A stretch of 64,000 nucleotides of DNA from JARRKU01 sp963675565. GTDB taxonomy: Bacteria; Desulfobacterota; Desulfobacteria; Desulfobacterales; Desulfosarcinaceae. The position numbers and the translations under genes were made by a program. Numbering within the stretch: the stretch's first letter is position 1; every line of letters begins with the position of its first letter. The notes below the pieces were generated by a model. That model saw nothing but the letters and a program-made list of their open reading frames with translations, was not told the DNA's origin and made no database searches. The stretch lies in contig CAXXYD010000002.1 of assembly GCA_963675565.2 (NCBI GenBank), positions 434,001 to 498,000 on the forward strand, in the 5' to 3' direction. This document shows, in pieces, positions 53,860 to 62,077 of this stretch.

Positions 53860-54522
53860 TTAATGGAAATGACCCTTTTCCAAAAAGCTGTAGTAAGTCT
53901 CCGAATTAAATATGACATGGTCCAGTACGCTTATACCCAGGGTTTGTCCGGCCGCCTTGAGCTGGCGGGTCACCGCCAGGTCGTCCCGGCTGGGAATCAA
54001 ATTGCCGGAGGGATGATTGTGGGCGACGATGACCGATGCCGCCCGGTCCGTGATTGGGTCGGCAAACACTTCCCTTGGGTGTACGAGGGCCCGGTTGACA
54101 AGTCCCATGGAAACCGTACGGATGGCGATCACCTCATGGGCTCCATTGAGGGAGATACACATAAAATGCTCTTGGCGGCGATCCGCCATATGACGGATCA
54201 GGGGATAGACATCCGGCGGATGGGCGATTTTGATCCCCCGGGGCCGAATGCGCCGGCGCGAAAACTCAAGGGCGGCCATAATCAGGGATGCTTTGGCCGC
54301 CCCCACCCCCGATACGTTACACAGTGAATCCATGTCCGGCGCCGATCCGGCAACGTCCAGCACCTGAAGCAGGCGGTCGGCCAGCACCATCACATTGTGT
54401 CCCCTTGAACCACTGCCCAGCAAAACGGCCAGCAATTCGACATCCGACAGCGCCTGGACGCCTTTTTTCCGAAGCTTTTCCCTGGGCCGCTCTGAAGGCG
54501 GCAATGCATTGATGCATTTCAT
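53860..54522 (-). CDS. radC: RadC/JAB-domain protein
   Basis: The 220-residue protein from the ATG at 54522 (GAAGGGA upstream) has a helix-hairpin-helix part (LCNVSGVGAAKASLIMAALE) and a JAB1/MPN metalloprotease-like domain with the zinc motif VIVAHNHPSGNLIPSRDDLA and Glu in the first strand. RadC proteins are linked to DNA metabolism, although the old repair assignment is not proven. It converges with the DUF3786 gene. Confidence 0.9.
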   Translation of the reverse strand: MKCINALPPSERPREKLRKKGVQALSDVELLAVLLGSGSRGHNVMVLADRLLQVLDVAGSAPDMDSLCNVSGVGAAKASLIMAALEFSRRRIRPRGIKIAHPPDVYPLIRHMADRRQEHFMCISLNGAHEVIAIRTVSMGLVNRALVHPREVFADPITDRAASVIVAHNHPSGNLIPSRDDLAVTRQLKAAGQTLGISVLDHVIFNSETYYSFLEKGHFH

Positions 54523-54941
54523 AGTGGTGGTCCCTTCTATCAGATTCATTTGCTGCCAACACAGGGCAGAGGCACGTTTAATTTTCGCGAAGGAAGCGGC
54601 CGATGTGGATCAAAAATTCAGCCGGCAACTATGCCGATTGGCGGTTACGGCGAGTCTTTGATACGGATGTATCGCCAACACCCCGCAAAGTCAAGGTGTT
54701 CAAATCCCGCATACAGCAGCCCCTTTCCGGGGCCCTGGCCGGGCGGTGGGGATACTCGATACACCTTTGTATCGAAACATGCGGCGAGACACCATTCTGT
54801 GCTCGTCTGATTTTACGAAAATATAATTTTATATTTTTTCAAATAGTTAAAACTTTTTCTCTGCAGGCCCGGGACATGTGCACAGCTGGCACCGACTTTG
54901 CTTTTCAAAATATAAACGATTAACCCATCCAGGAGATCAAA
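54523..54941. other. gene-free stretch upstream of the small winged-helix gene
   Basis: About 420 bases contain two short repeats of GATAC/GTATC type near 54657-54775 and an AT-rich part at 54820-54870 that could be promoter. A plus frame at 54603-54923 is not convincing. A TTCAAATCC near 54710 resembles a tRNA T-loop, but no acceptor or anticodon stem forms. Confidence 0.35.
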
Positions 54942-55112
54942 ATGGAAAACAAGGTACTGGCTGAAATGAAAAAAGCGGGCAAACCGGTGCGCCCCGGCGA
55001 CATTGCCAAAACACTGGGAGAAGACAGCAAGGCGGTGTCAAAAGCTATTAAATCGCTGAAAGAAAGCGGGAAAATAATATCCCCGAAACGGTGCTATTAC
55101 CAGCCTGCCTAA
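54942..55112 (+). CDS. 56-residue winged-helix protein
   Basis: The short gene has AGGAGATCAAA before its ATG. The protein (VLAEMKKAGKPVRPGDIAKT, LGEDSKAVSKAIKSLKESGK, then IISPKRCYY) has the three-helix plus wing pattern of a minimal winged helix. It resembles small replication/transcription-linked wHTH proteins in deltaproteobacteria. The Lys/Ser-rich recognition helix suggests DNA binding. It is too short for other domains, so it may be a stand-alone regulator. Confidence 0.75.
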   Translation: MENKVLAEMKKAGKPVRPGDIAKTLGEDSKAVSKAIKSLKESGKIISPKRCYYQPA

Positions 55113-55361
55113 TGGGATTATCAGGTGTCCGTCCGTAAAATTTAAGTCCCTGATGGCCGGTCCGGGTTCAAGCCGGAATGTTTTCAGCCGGTAATGTCGA
55201 TTGGGCGACCCCAACCGTCCGCTGAATGCATCTGCTGATGTGTATCGATCGAAACCCGAAAGCAGGAGACGTATTATGGCTTGCGCACGTCTGAAGACAT
55301 GCACTATAATTGCGCCCAGTGGGCAGTGAGACTCTTTTCAGGAAAGGACCGATTTATTTTT

Positions 55362-55631
55362 ATGGTTAATAATTCAGGTTTCAATCGCAATTATGAGAGA
55401 AAACGGTATAACGTGGAAATCATTTTCTCGCATAAGAACAAAGCCTATAGCGGCAGCATAAAAAACGTCAGCTTAGGCGGAGCGTATATTGCCACCAGCA
55501 GTGTCAACCAGTTTTATTCGGGCGATATGATCACCCTGAGCATTCCGTTCACCACAGGAAGAAAAAATGTCAAACGCAAAGGCCGCATTCAGTGGCTCAA
55601 CAACGAAGGGTTTGCCATAGAATTCGTTTAA
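55362..55631 (+). CDS. PilZ-domain protein
   Basis: The 89-residue single-domain protein has the c-di-GMP-binding signature in YERKRYNVEIIF (RxxxR-like) and NVSLGGAYIAT (DxSxxG-like, Asp replaced by Asn). The beta-barrel strands KRKGRIQWLNNEGFAIEF follow. The start at 55362 has AGGAAAGGA a little far upstream. An 18-codon frame at 55276-55329 with a good AGGAG site lies just before and may be a leader. Stand-alone PilZ proteins act as c-di-GMP adaptors. Confidence 0.85.
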   Translation: MVNNSGFNRNYERKRYNVEIIFSHKNKAYSGSIKNVSLGGAYIATSSVNQFYSGDMITLSIPFTTGRKNVKRKGRIQWLNNEGFAIEFV

Positions 55632-55664
55632 GCCGGATCCCTCTGTTTTTTTCCATGACACGCA

Positions 55665-56162
55665 TCACCCCAGTTCGTAGCAGGCCATGATCTCACCAAA
55701 ATACAGAGTATGGTAATCCTTTTCCGGGTATAGGGCATTAAAGTCCTTTGACAGGGACCCCGGATCCATAGCGCTTTTGTATATCAGTTGGCATTCCAGA
55801 TGTGTACCGGCTGTGTCGATAATGGGACTGGATACTTTCTGGGCCGGGCGAGTGTTTAAACCGCACTCCTGGAACTTGTTGACGTCACGACCCGATTTTG
55901 TCCCGCAGTAAAAAATCTCGTCCCGAAGATTTCCGCTTGGCATGGATAAAGTAAAGTTATCCGTTTTTTCAATGAGTTGAAAGGTATACCGGGAATTCCG
56001 TACGGCTACCATAACAACCGGTTTCCGCCAGCACAGCCCCATCATACCCCATCCAATGGTCATGGTGTTCAAGAAAGCTTCGGATTGAACGGTTAAAAAT
56101 GCGCCCTTTTCAATCAACGGAACAATGATGCCGGCATCGGCAGGAACATGTTTTATGGTCAT
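55665..56162 (-). CDS. flavin reductase-like domain protein
   Basis: The 165-residue protein starts at the ATG with TGGAGGTGT upstream. It has the FMN-binding split-barrel pattern of the flavin reductase/flavoredoxin family (GAFLTVQSEAFLNTMTIGWG, MMGLCWRKPVVMVAVRNSRY, TFQLIEKTDNFTLSMP, then FYCGTKSGRDVNKF). Such proteins in anaerobes bind FMN and transfer electrons. Residues ahead of this Met in the longer frame fall in an inverted repeat and are unlikely to be translated. Confidence 0.85.
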   Translation of the reverse strand: MTIKHVPADAGIIVPLIEKGAFLTVQSEAFLNTMTIGWGMMGLCWRKPVVMVAVRNSRYTFQLIEKTDNFTLSMPSGNLRDEIFYCGTKSGRDVNKFQECGLNTRPAQKVSSPIIDTAGTHLECQLIYKSAMDPGSLSKDFNALYPEKDYHTLYFGEIMACYELG

Positions 56163-56203
56163 GACACCTCCAGTGATTAAATTGAATTCGCGGCAATGGG
56201 GCA

Positions 56204-56289
56204 TCATTTCTGGCATGACAGTGCTCATGCGCAACGGGTCCGGGAAAGCCCCCCGATTTGGCCCATGAGCACTGTCATGCCAGAAATGA
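56204..56289. repeat. long inverted repeat (26-bp perfect arms, 34-base loop)
   Basis: The arm TCATTTCTGGCATGACAGTG (first 20 of 26 bases, 56204-56229) is matched exactly in reverse complement at 56264-56289. The loop is GC-rich. It lies just upstream of the flavin reductase gene and its transcript would form a very stable hairpin, but without a U-tract. It could be a small non-autonomous element, a regulatory hairpin or a local inversion product. Confidence 0.7.
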
Positions 56290-56493
56290 ATCGACGGATC
56301 AATGGGATTTCACCGATACGCAAAAAATTATTGCCCCACTTGGATTGTTACTTGCAATCCCCTCCTTTTTGATATAATAATTCAGTTACACTCCAAAATC
56401 CCATCCATTGCTTTGATGTACATTTGCGTCTGGTATTGTACTGCCAATTACTCCACTATATCTAAACACAGATGCCGCAAAGGAGATGTACGT

Positions 56494-56724
56494 ATGAAGG
56501 AACTGATCACTTACATTGCACAGTCACTGGTAGACCGGCCTGAAGATGTGTTGGTATCCGAAGTGGAAGGGAATCAAACAACCGTACTTGAGTTGAAAGT
56601 GGCCAAAGAAGATCTTGGAAAAGTGATCGGAAAGCAGGGCCGCACCGCTCAAGCCATGAGAACGATCCTCAGTGCGGTTTCGTCAAAAGTCAAGAAACGG
56701 ACCGTTCTTGAAATTATTGAATAG
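56494..56724 (+). CDS. khpA: KH-domain RNA-binding protein KhpA
   Basis: The 76-residue protein is a single KH domain with GxxG loop in LGKVIGKQGRTAQAMRTILS and strand TVLELKVAKED. AAAGGAGATG lies before the ATG at 56494; the longer frame upstream is not supported. KhpA works with KhpB/Jag in RNA metabolism and cell division. It usually sits in the ffh-rpsP-rimM region, but here it stands alone. Confidence 0.9.
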   Translation: MKELITYIAQSLVDRPEDVLVSEVEGNQTTVLELKVAKEDLGKVIGKQGRTAQAMRTILSAVSSKVKKRTVLEIIE

Positions 56725-56879
56725 CCTGTCTTCCATGCCCCAGGGCTAACACCATCAATGGCGGAAGGATGGGCTGCAGGAATGCCCGGATGTTTCTCCT
56801 GCGGTCTGTTCCCGCCACGGCAACGAACACTTAAAAAAAATGATCGCCCGCAAAGGATAGCCGGCAACTGCCAGCTCGC

Positions 56880-57035
56880 TCAAGCGGCGTTGTCTCTTTC
56901 GACCTGATCCAGCATTTCCTCGGCAAAGATCAAATCCAAAAGGCCCATTTCATCCGTATTCTCACGCTCCATAATTTCATCCAGTAGATCACGACACGAA
57001 TCGGAAAAGGGATGAACCTTGTCACTGTTTTTCAT
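56880..57035 (-). CDS. 51-residue acidic hypothetical protein
   Basis: A short minus-strand gene has a strong AGGAGGG seven bases before its ATG at 57035. The protein is acidic and helical (VHPFSDSCRDLLDEIMEREN, TDEMGLLDLIFAEEMLDQVE), with a pattern of paired Asp/Glu and hydrophobic residues suggesting a small adaptor or anti-factor. I know no family. The ribosome site and codon use make it credible. Confidence 0.6.
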   Translation of the reverse strand: MKNSDKVHPFSDSCRDLLDEIMERENTDEMGLLDLIFAEEMLDQVERDNAA

Positions 57036-57356
57036 GAAAATGCCCTCCTGTGTGGGTTATGTCTGAAAAAACGCCGGACACAGCCGCATGACGAACGCGC
57101 CCCGCGACCATACAGGTTAGCAATTTCAATGCCATATGGGTAATGTAAATTTTAACTATTATTTCAGTATTTTAATATTTTTCTTAAGATACGGAGGAGG
57201 CGTCAGGAAACGCCATCTTTTTGTCATCAGGCGCTATCTTGACGCCTGAACCCACCCCGGTCGGGCATCGGTCCCAATCCGCAGGGCTCCGACGTATAAA
57301 TGCTTTATTCAAAATTAGAACCTGGTCCCGGGATCTGGATCATTGCTGATTGATAA
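57036..57356. other. intergenic region with hairpins
   Basis: On the plus strand GGCGTCAGGAAACGCC followed by ATCTTTTT (about 57199-57221) looks like a weak rho-independent terminator. A second inverted repeat CAGGCG/CGCCTG lies at 57228-57248. No gene is seen. The region also lies downstream of the minus-strand pyrG. Confidence 0.4.
57199..57221 (+). terminator. possible rho-independent terminator
   Basis: Stem GGCGT/ACGCC with a six-base loop, then CATCTTTTT. It is more than 450 bases after khpA, the nearest plus-strand gene, so its target transcript is unclear. Confidence 0.3.
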
Positions 57357-59006
57357 CTATTTCGATTCCCGGGAATTGGACAGGGCCGCCCGAATGAATT
57401 CACGGAACAATGGATGGGGATCCATGGGCCGCGACTTGAACTCAGGATGGAATTGACATCCCAGGTACCAGGGATGATCTTTCAATTCGACAATCTCCAC
57501 CAGGTCTCCCTTGGGGGATGTTCCGCTGATCAGCAATCCGGCGGCTTCCAGTTGCTCACGCAGATCGTTATTGAATTCATATCGGTGCCGGTGCCGCTCG
57601 GATATGTTTTTCATGCCATAGGCCCTATAAGCGAGGGTGTCTTTGACCAGCCGGCAAGGATAAGCCCCGAGCCGCATGGTGCCGCCCTTGTCGGAAGCTT
57701 CATCACGCCTCTGGATACTTTTTGTCTGGTCATCGTACCATTCGGTCATCAGGTAGATAACCGGATAGGGCGTTTTTTCATCGATTTCAGAGCTATGGGC
57801 ACCCTCCATGCGGGCAACGTTGCGGGCGAATTCCACCACGGCGATTTGCATGCCCAGGCATATGCCGAAATAGGGGATTTTGTTTTCCCGGGCGTATCGT
57901 GCTGCGCAGATTTTCCCTTCGATGCCCCGGGAACCGAATCCCCCGGGCACCAGAATACCGTCGGCGGACGTCAATTTGTGGGAACAGCTGTCCGGGTCAA
58001 TGGTTTCCGAATCGATAAAGACCAGGTTGACCCTGCAATTGTTGGGAATTCCACCATGCACAAGTGCTTCGTTCAGGCTCTTGTAAGACTCGGTAAGATC
58101 GACATACTTGCCGACGATGGCGATGGTCACGGCATGTTCCGGGTTCTTGAGGCGATAGCATAATTGCTCCCACTCTTCCAACTGGGGTGTCCGGGTCCAG
58201 ATGTTGAGCAGTTCCACAATTTTATTGTCCAGCCCCTCTTTGTGGAAACCCAGCGGCACCTCATAAATGCAATCCACATCCTTGCCGGTGATGACCGCAT
58301 CTGCGCCGACATTGCAGAACATGGCAATTTTGGCTTTAATGTCCGCCGGCAGATAGCGGTCGGTGCGGCAAAGCAGAATATCGGGCTGGATACCGATGCT
58401 TCGCAGTTCCTTGACGCTGTGCTGGGTGGGCTTGGTTTTCAATTCCCCGGCAGTGCCGATGTAAGGCACCAGTGTCAGGTGGATATAGATCACGTTCTCC
58501 TTGCCGGCATCGGCACGAAACTGCCGAATGGCCTCCAGAAAAGGCAGGCTTTCGATATCTCCGATGGTGCCGCCGATTTCGATAATGGCCACATCCACAT
58601 TTTTGGAGACCAGCCGGATGCTGTCTTTAATCTCCTCGGTCACATGCGGGATCACCTGGACCGTTCTGCCCAGATAATCTCCACGCCGTTCCTTGGTAAT
58701 GACGGATTCATAAATTTTACCGGAGGTAAAGTTGTTGTCGCGCCCAAGCCGGGCATGGGTGAATCGCTCATAATGGCCCAGATCGAGGTCTGTCTCGGCG
58801 CCATCATCGGTGACGAAAACCTCGCCGTGCTGAAAGGGGTTCATGGTGCCGGGGTCAACGTTCAGGTAAGGGTCAAGCTTCTGGATGGTGACAGTCAGGC
58901 CACGGCTTTCCAGCAATGCGCCGATGGCGGCCGATGCAAGGCCTTTTCCCAAAGAAGATAATACGCCTCCCGTCACAAAAATATATTTAGCGCTCTGACC
59001 GTTCAT
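57357..59006 (-). CDS. pyrG: CTP synthase
   Basis: The 549-residue enzyme aminates UTP to CTP. The synthase domain has FVTGGVLSSLGKGLASAAIG (P-loop) and KLDPYLNVDPGTMNPFQHGE. The glutaminase domain has the nucleophile in YFGICLGMQIAVVEFARN and the His/Glu pair in CQFHPEFKSRPMDPHPLF. Length and motifs are complete. It follows eno and a LolA-like gene on the same strand, with a gap of 125 bases to the latter. Confidence 0.97.
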   Translation of the reverse strand: MNGQSAKYIFVTGGVLSSLGKGLASAAIGALLESRGLTVTIQKLDPYLNVDPGTMNPFQHGEVFVTDDGAETDLDLGHYERFTHARLGRDNNFTSGKIYESVITKERRGDYLGRTVQVIPHVTEEIKDSIRLVSKNVDVAIIEIGGTIGDIESLPFLEAIRQFRADAGKENVIYIHLTLVPYIGTAGELKTKPTQHSVKELRSIGIQPDILLCRTDRYLPADIKAKIAMFCNVGADAVITGKDVDCIYEVPLGFHKEGLDNKIVELLNIWTRTPQLEEWEQLCYRLKNPEHAVTIAIVGKYVDLTESYKSLNEALVHGGIPNNCRVNLVFIDSETIDPDSCSHKLTSADGILVPGGFGSRGIEGKICAARYARENKIPYFGICLGMQIAVVEFARNVARMEGAHSSEIDEKTPYPVIYLMTEWYDDQTKSIQRRDEASDKGGTMRLGAYPCRLVKDTLAYRAYGMKNISERHRHRYEFNNDLREQLEAAGLLISGTSPKGDLVEIVELKDHPWYLGCQFHPEFKSRPMDPHPLFREFIRAALSNSRESK

Positions 59007-59131
59007 ATAATCCGTATCTCCCTCCTGGCATCTGCGTTTTTCGATCCCTGGTTATCATAAAGCACGGGCACATAAAAGAGCAATCTGGAGGATAAGTCGC
59101 GAGGTTGATCCCCGGTGGTTCAAAGCGGCCG

Positions 59132-60034
59132 TCAGGGCTCGAATTTCTTTTTGAAATCTTCGATGGTTTGTTCTACTTCGTCCACGGCATCCGCCGGATG
59201 CTCAGCCGGCGGCGGATGCTCCTGGGGTGCTGCATACAAAGAAACCAGATGGGCGATATTCATCAGTTCTCCGTCAATGACTTTGTTGGCTTCCACATGG
59301 GTGGCATCGATGATGCGGATCGGCCTCTGGTTCAAAAGAGACTCGATCCGCATGGGATACCAGGTACCGTCGACGTTGCGCCAATCCTTGTATAAGAAAT
59401 CAAGCCGATCGCTCTGGCCGGCCTTGTGGCCGGTTGGAAACACGTTGATCCAGCGCAAAGGCAGCAAACGCACTTTGTCCACCCATAATTGAGACACCGA
59501 TTCATCGGGATATTGGGCACCGATGACATAGACCAAATGATCCTGCCACCGCCCCAGGCTGACAATACCCACATCCACCCCTCGGGACAGCAGCGCTTTG
59601 TGCATCATGTCGCGTGAGGGAAAAAGGAGTAAATCTTTATAACGGTCAAACCGGCCCTCTCCGCCCGGAACAACGCGGTCATCCACGATGGTCAATGATC
59701 CTTCCTGCGAAACGACAAGGATACGCCGGCTGTCCTGGTGAAGTATTTCGGACCTGAAGCGACCGGGCAAAAGAAAGCGCAGTTGTTCGCTCAGTTCAAC
59801 CGGAACATCCGAAACCGCCGGGTCATCAATGGTGACCTGCTGCTCCACGTAAAGGGACTGGGCGCCGGCCAGGTTGCGCGTCATCAGTTCAATCACGAAA
59901 GGGCCCGGAATAATGTAAGCCGCTGCCATGGTTGCCCACAGCAGGCAAAACAAAACCACGGCAGTCGACCCGCACAAGCGTTTCAGCGTCCCGCGGTCGC
60001 GTCGCCTTTTCGATGAATTTTGCCTGGCACCCAA
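59132..60034 (-). CDS. LolA-like exported outer-membrane lipoprotein-sorting type protein
   Basis: The 300-residue protein has a basic N-terminus, a signal/anchor helix (STAVVLFCLLWATMAAAYII) and a beta-rich body with short strands (SLYVEQQVTIDD, RFRSEILHQDSRRILVVSQE, DRLDFLYKDWRNVDGTWYPM), which fits the LolA/LolB fold (DUF-type outer-membrane lipoprotein-sorting family). The C-terminus is a charged helix with Pro/Glu repeats. It starts three bases after eno ends, so the two are co-transcribed. The function is not known. Confidence 0.7.
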   Translation of the reverse strand: MGARQNSSKRRRDRGTLKRLCGSTAVVLFCLLWATMAAAYIIPGPFVIELMTRNLAGAQSLYVEQQVTIDDPAVSDVPVELSEQLRFLLPGRFRSEILHQDSRRILVVSQEGSLTIVDDRVVPGGEGRFDRYKDLLLFPSRDMMHKALLSRGVDVGIVSLGRWQDHLVYVIGAQYPDESVSQLWVDKVRLLPLRWINVFPTGHKAGQSDRLDFLYKDWRNVDGTWYPMRIESLLNQRPIRIIDATHVEANKVIDGELMNIAHLVSLYAAPQEHPPPAEHPADAVDEVEQTIEDFKKKFEP

Positions 60035-60037
60035 GCC

Positions 60038-61315
60038 TTAATCTCCGATAAAGAAATCCTGACCGTAGCGCGCCGATGCGCCAAGTTCTTCTTCGATCCG
60101 GATCAGTTGGTTGTACTTGGCGATGCGGTCTGTGCGGGACATGGAACCGGTTTTGATTTGCCCGGCATTGACGGCAACCGCAAGATCGGCAATAAACGTA
60201 TCCTCGGTCTCTCCGGAACGGTGTGAGATCACCGTCGTATACCCGGCCTGGTCAGCCATCTCGATGGCATCCAGGGTTTCGGTGAGCGTTCCGATCTGGT
60301 TCAATTTGATCAAAATGGAGTTGGCCACCCCGTCATTGATTCCCTTAGCCAGAATCTTTGGATTGGTTACGAAAATATCATCCCCCACCAGTTGAATCGC
60401 CTCGTCGAGTTGCTCGGTCATCGCCTCCCAGTTTTTCCAATCCTGCTCTGCCAGCCCGTCTTCAATGGAAAGGATGGGGTATTTTTCAACGAGTTCGGCA
60501 TAGTAATCGATCATCTGCGCAGCGCTCAGATTGCGATTTTCGGACTTGAGCACATATTTGCCCTTGACATAAAATTCGCTTGCGGCGGCATCCAGGGCCA
60601 GGCCCATATCCTTTCCAGGTGCATATCCCGCAGATGAAATGGCTTCCATAATGAGCGCCAGCGCTTCTTCATTGGACGCCAGGTCCGGGGCAAACCCGCC
60701 TTCGTCGCCGACGGCCGTGTTGAGCCCCTTGGTTTTCAATATTTTTTTGAGCGTATGGAAGGTTTCAGCGCCCATCTGTATGGCCTGGCTGAAGGATTTG
60801 GCGCCAAACGGGACAATCATGAACTCCTGGATATCCAGGGTGTTGGCCGCATGGGCGCCGCCGTTGATCACGTTCATCATGGGCACCGGCAGAACCCGGG
60901 CATTGATGCCGCCGATGTAGCGGTACAGCGGCAGGCCGAACGCCAAAGCGGCCGCCCTGGCGGCAGCCATGGATACGCCCAGCATGGCGTTGGCCCCCAG
61001 CTTGGATTTATTCGGGGTGCCGTCCAACTCGATCATGGCATGATCCAATGCCGTCTGGTTGGCGGCATCCATCCCCATAATACTATTGGCAATGGTGGTA
61101 TTCACATTCTGGACAGCGGTGGTCACCCCCTTGCCGCCAAATCGTTTGGCGCGCTTGTTACGCAGCTCCAACGCTTCCCGGGTGCCGGTGGAGGCGCCGG
61201 ACGGCACGGCCGCGCGCCCCTGGGCGCCGCATGCAAGGGTAATATCAACTTCCACGGTGGGATTTCCCCGGGAATCAATAATCTCCCGTCCTTTAACATT
61301 GACGATTTCAGTCAT
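60038..61315 (-). CDS. eno: enolase
   Basis: The 425-residue enzyme converts 2-phosphoglycerate to phosphoenolpyruvate. Motifs are GREIIDSRGNPTVEVDI, PSGASTGTREALELRNKRAK, AVGDEGGFAPDLASNEEALA (Glu), LSIEDGLAEQDWKNWEAMT, VGDDIFVTNPKILAKGI, SILIKLNQIGTLTETLDAIE (catalytic Lys) and VISHRSGETEDTFIADLAVA. I use the second of two adjacent ATG codons for better spacing from GGGGGAG. Confidence 0.97.
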   Translation of the reverse strand: MTEIVNVKGREIIDSRGNPTVEVDITLACGAQGRAAVPSGASTGTREALELRNKRAKRFGGKGVTTAVQNVNTTIANSIMGMDAANQTALDHAMIELDGTPNKSKLGANAMLGVSMAAARAAALAFGLPLYRYIGGINARVLPVPMMNVINGGAHAANTLDIQEFMIVPFGAKSFSQAIQMGAETFHTLKKILKTKGLNTAVGDEGGFAPDLASNEEALALIMEAISSAGYAPGKDMGLALDAAASEFYVKGKYVLKSENRNLSAAQMIDYYAELVEKYPILSIEDGLAEQDWKNWEAMTEQLDEAIQLVGDDIFVTNPKILAKGINDGVANSILIKLNQIGTLTETLDAIEMADQAGYTTVISHRSGETEDTFIADLAVAVNAGQIKTGSMSRTDRIAKYNQLIRIEEELGASARYGQDFFIGD

Positions 61316-61318
61316 CAT

Positions 61319-61621
61319 CTCCCCCTAAATATTAAGGTTGCGTTTCATATCGGTTCAATATTTGCGGAGACACGTCGTCTCCTGTATTGGCGGCCAGATG
61401 GGATGGTTGGCGTGTGGTCAAAATGACGGTCGAATTCACGTTTTCAATGGTTGATCAACAGCATCAACGGTCCAAGGTTTGCAACTTGACAATTTTTGCG
61501 CGCATGTTACTCTCCTGGCCATTGGATGTCAAGCAGATGGGCAACTTTTTAAGGCAGTTACTCAAGTTGCCGGCCACATCTACCGATAAAATTCACAGGG
61601 GTTACAGCAAAAAGGATCACC
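61319..61621. other. divergent promoter region between eno and the HTH gene
   Basis: About 300 bases between eno and the plus-strand HTH gene hold no accepted gene or structured RNA that I recognise. Promoters for both transcripts are expected here. Confidence 0.35.
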
Positions 61622-62035
61622 ATGGGCAAGAAAAGCAAAAACCCGTATCGGGATGGTCATTTGTTCGTAGCGGCCATTCGTATCCTGGAACATCGCAACA
61701 GCGCACCGCCGGACCTGGACCAAATCGCCGAACTGGTCGGTTTCTCGCCGGAACAAACCGGCTTGATCAGCCGGAGACTCCATGAAGCCGGTATTGTCCA
61801 CATCGTGCAGGGCGCTTTTGGCAACCGATGGGGCATTGAAGACCACCATAAACTGGAAGAACTGCCCCAATCGGTTGAAGTCAGCCAGTTGGATGAAGCC
61901 CTCAAGCAATTCAAACGCGAGAAGGACAAAATTTCCCAAAAAGTGGAATCGATCAAAGAGCAGCAGAACCAAAAGCAAAAGGATTTGTTTTCCGAGATCG
62001 AAAAGAAACTCAAAAAAGATCTTGCCAAAAAATAG
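61622..62035 (+). CDS. small helix-turn-helix/coiled-coil protein
   Basis: The 137-residue protein has a winged-helix-like first half (DGHLFVAAIRILEHRNSAPP, DLDQIAELVGFSPEQTGLIS, RRLHEAGIVHIVQGAFGNRW) and a Lys/Gln/Glu-rich coiled coil from about residue 85 to the end (LKQFKREKDKISQKVESIKE). I know this layout from conserved deltaproteobacterial proteins of unknown role. The start at 61622 has a weak AAAGGATCACC site. Confidence 0.75.
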   Translation: MGKKSKNPYRDGHLFVAAIRILEHRNSAPPDLDQIAELVGFSPEQTGLISRRLHEAGIVHIVQGAFGNRWGIEDHHKLEELPQSVEVSQLDEALKQFKREKDKISQKVESIKEQQNQKQKDLFSEIEKKLKKDLAKK

Positions 62036-62077
62036 TTGTATTCGGCTCATGCCGGATACGACGAACACCGGAGGCGC

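Noticed and set aside
54700..54730. tRNA-like T-loop (TTCAAATCC)
   Set aside because: No acceptor, D or anticodon stems can be formed around it.
56204..56229. Sigma-54 promoter in the inverted-repeat arm (TGGCATGACAGTGC)
   Set aside because: The GG-GC spacing is one base short of the -24/-12 consensus and the same sequence occurs in both arms.
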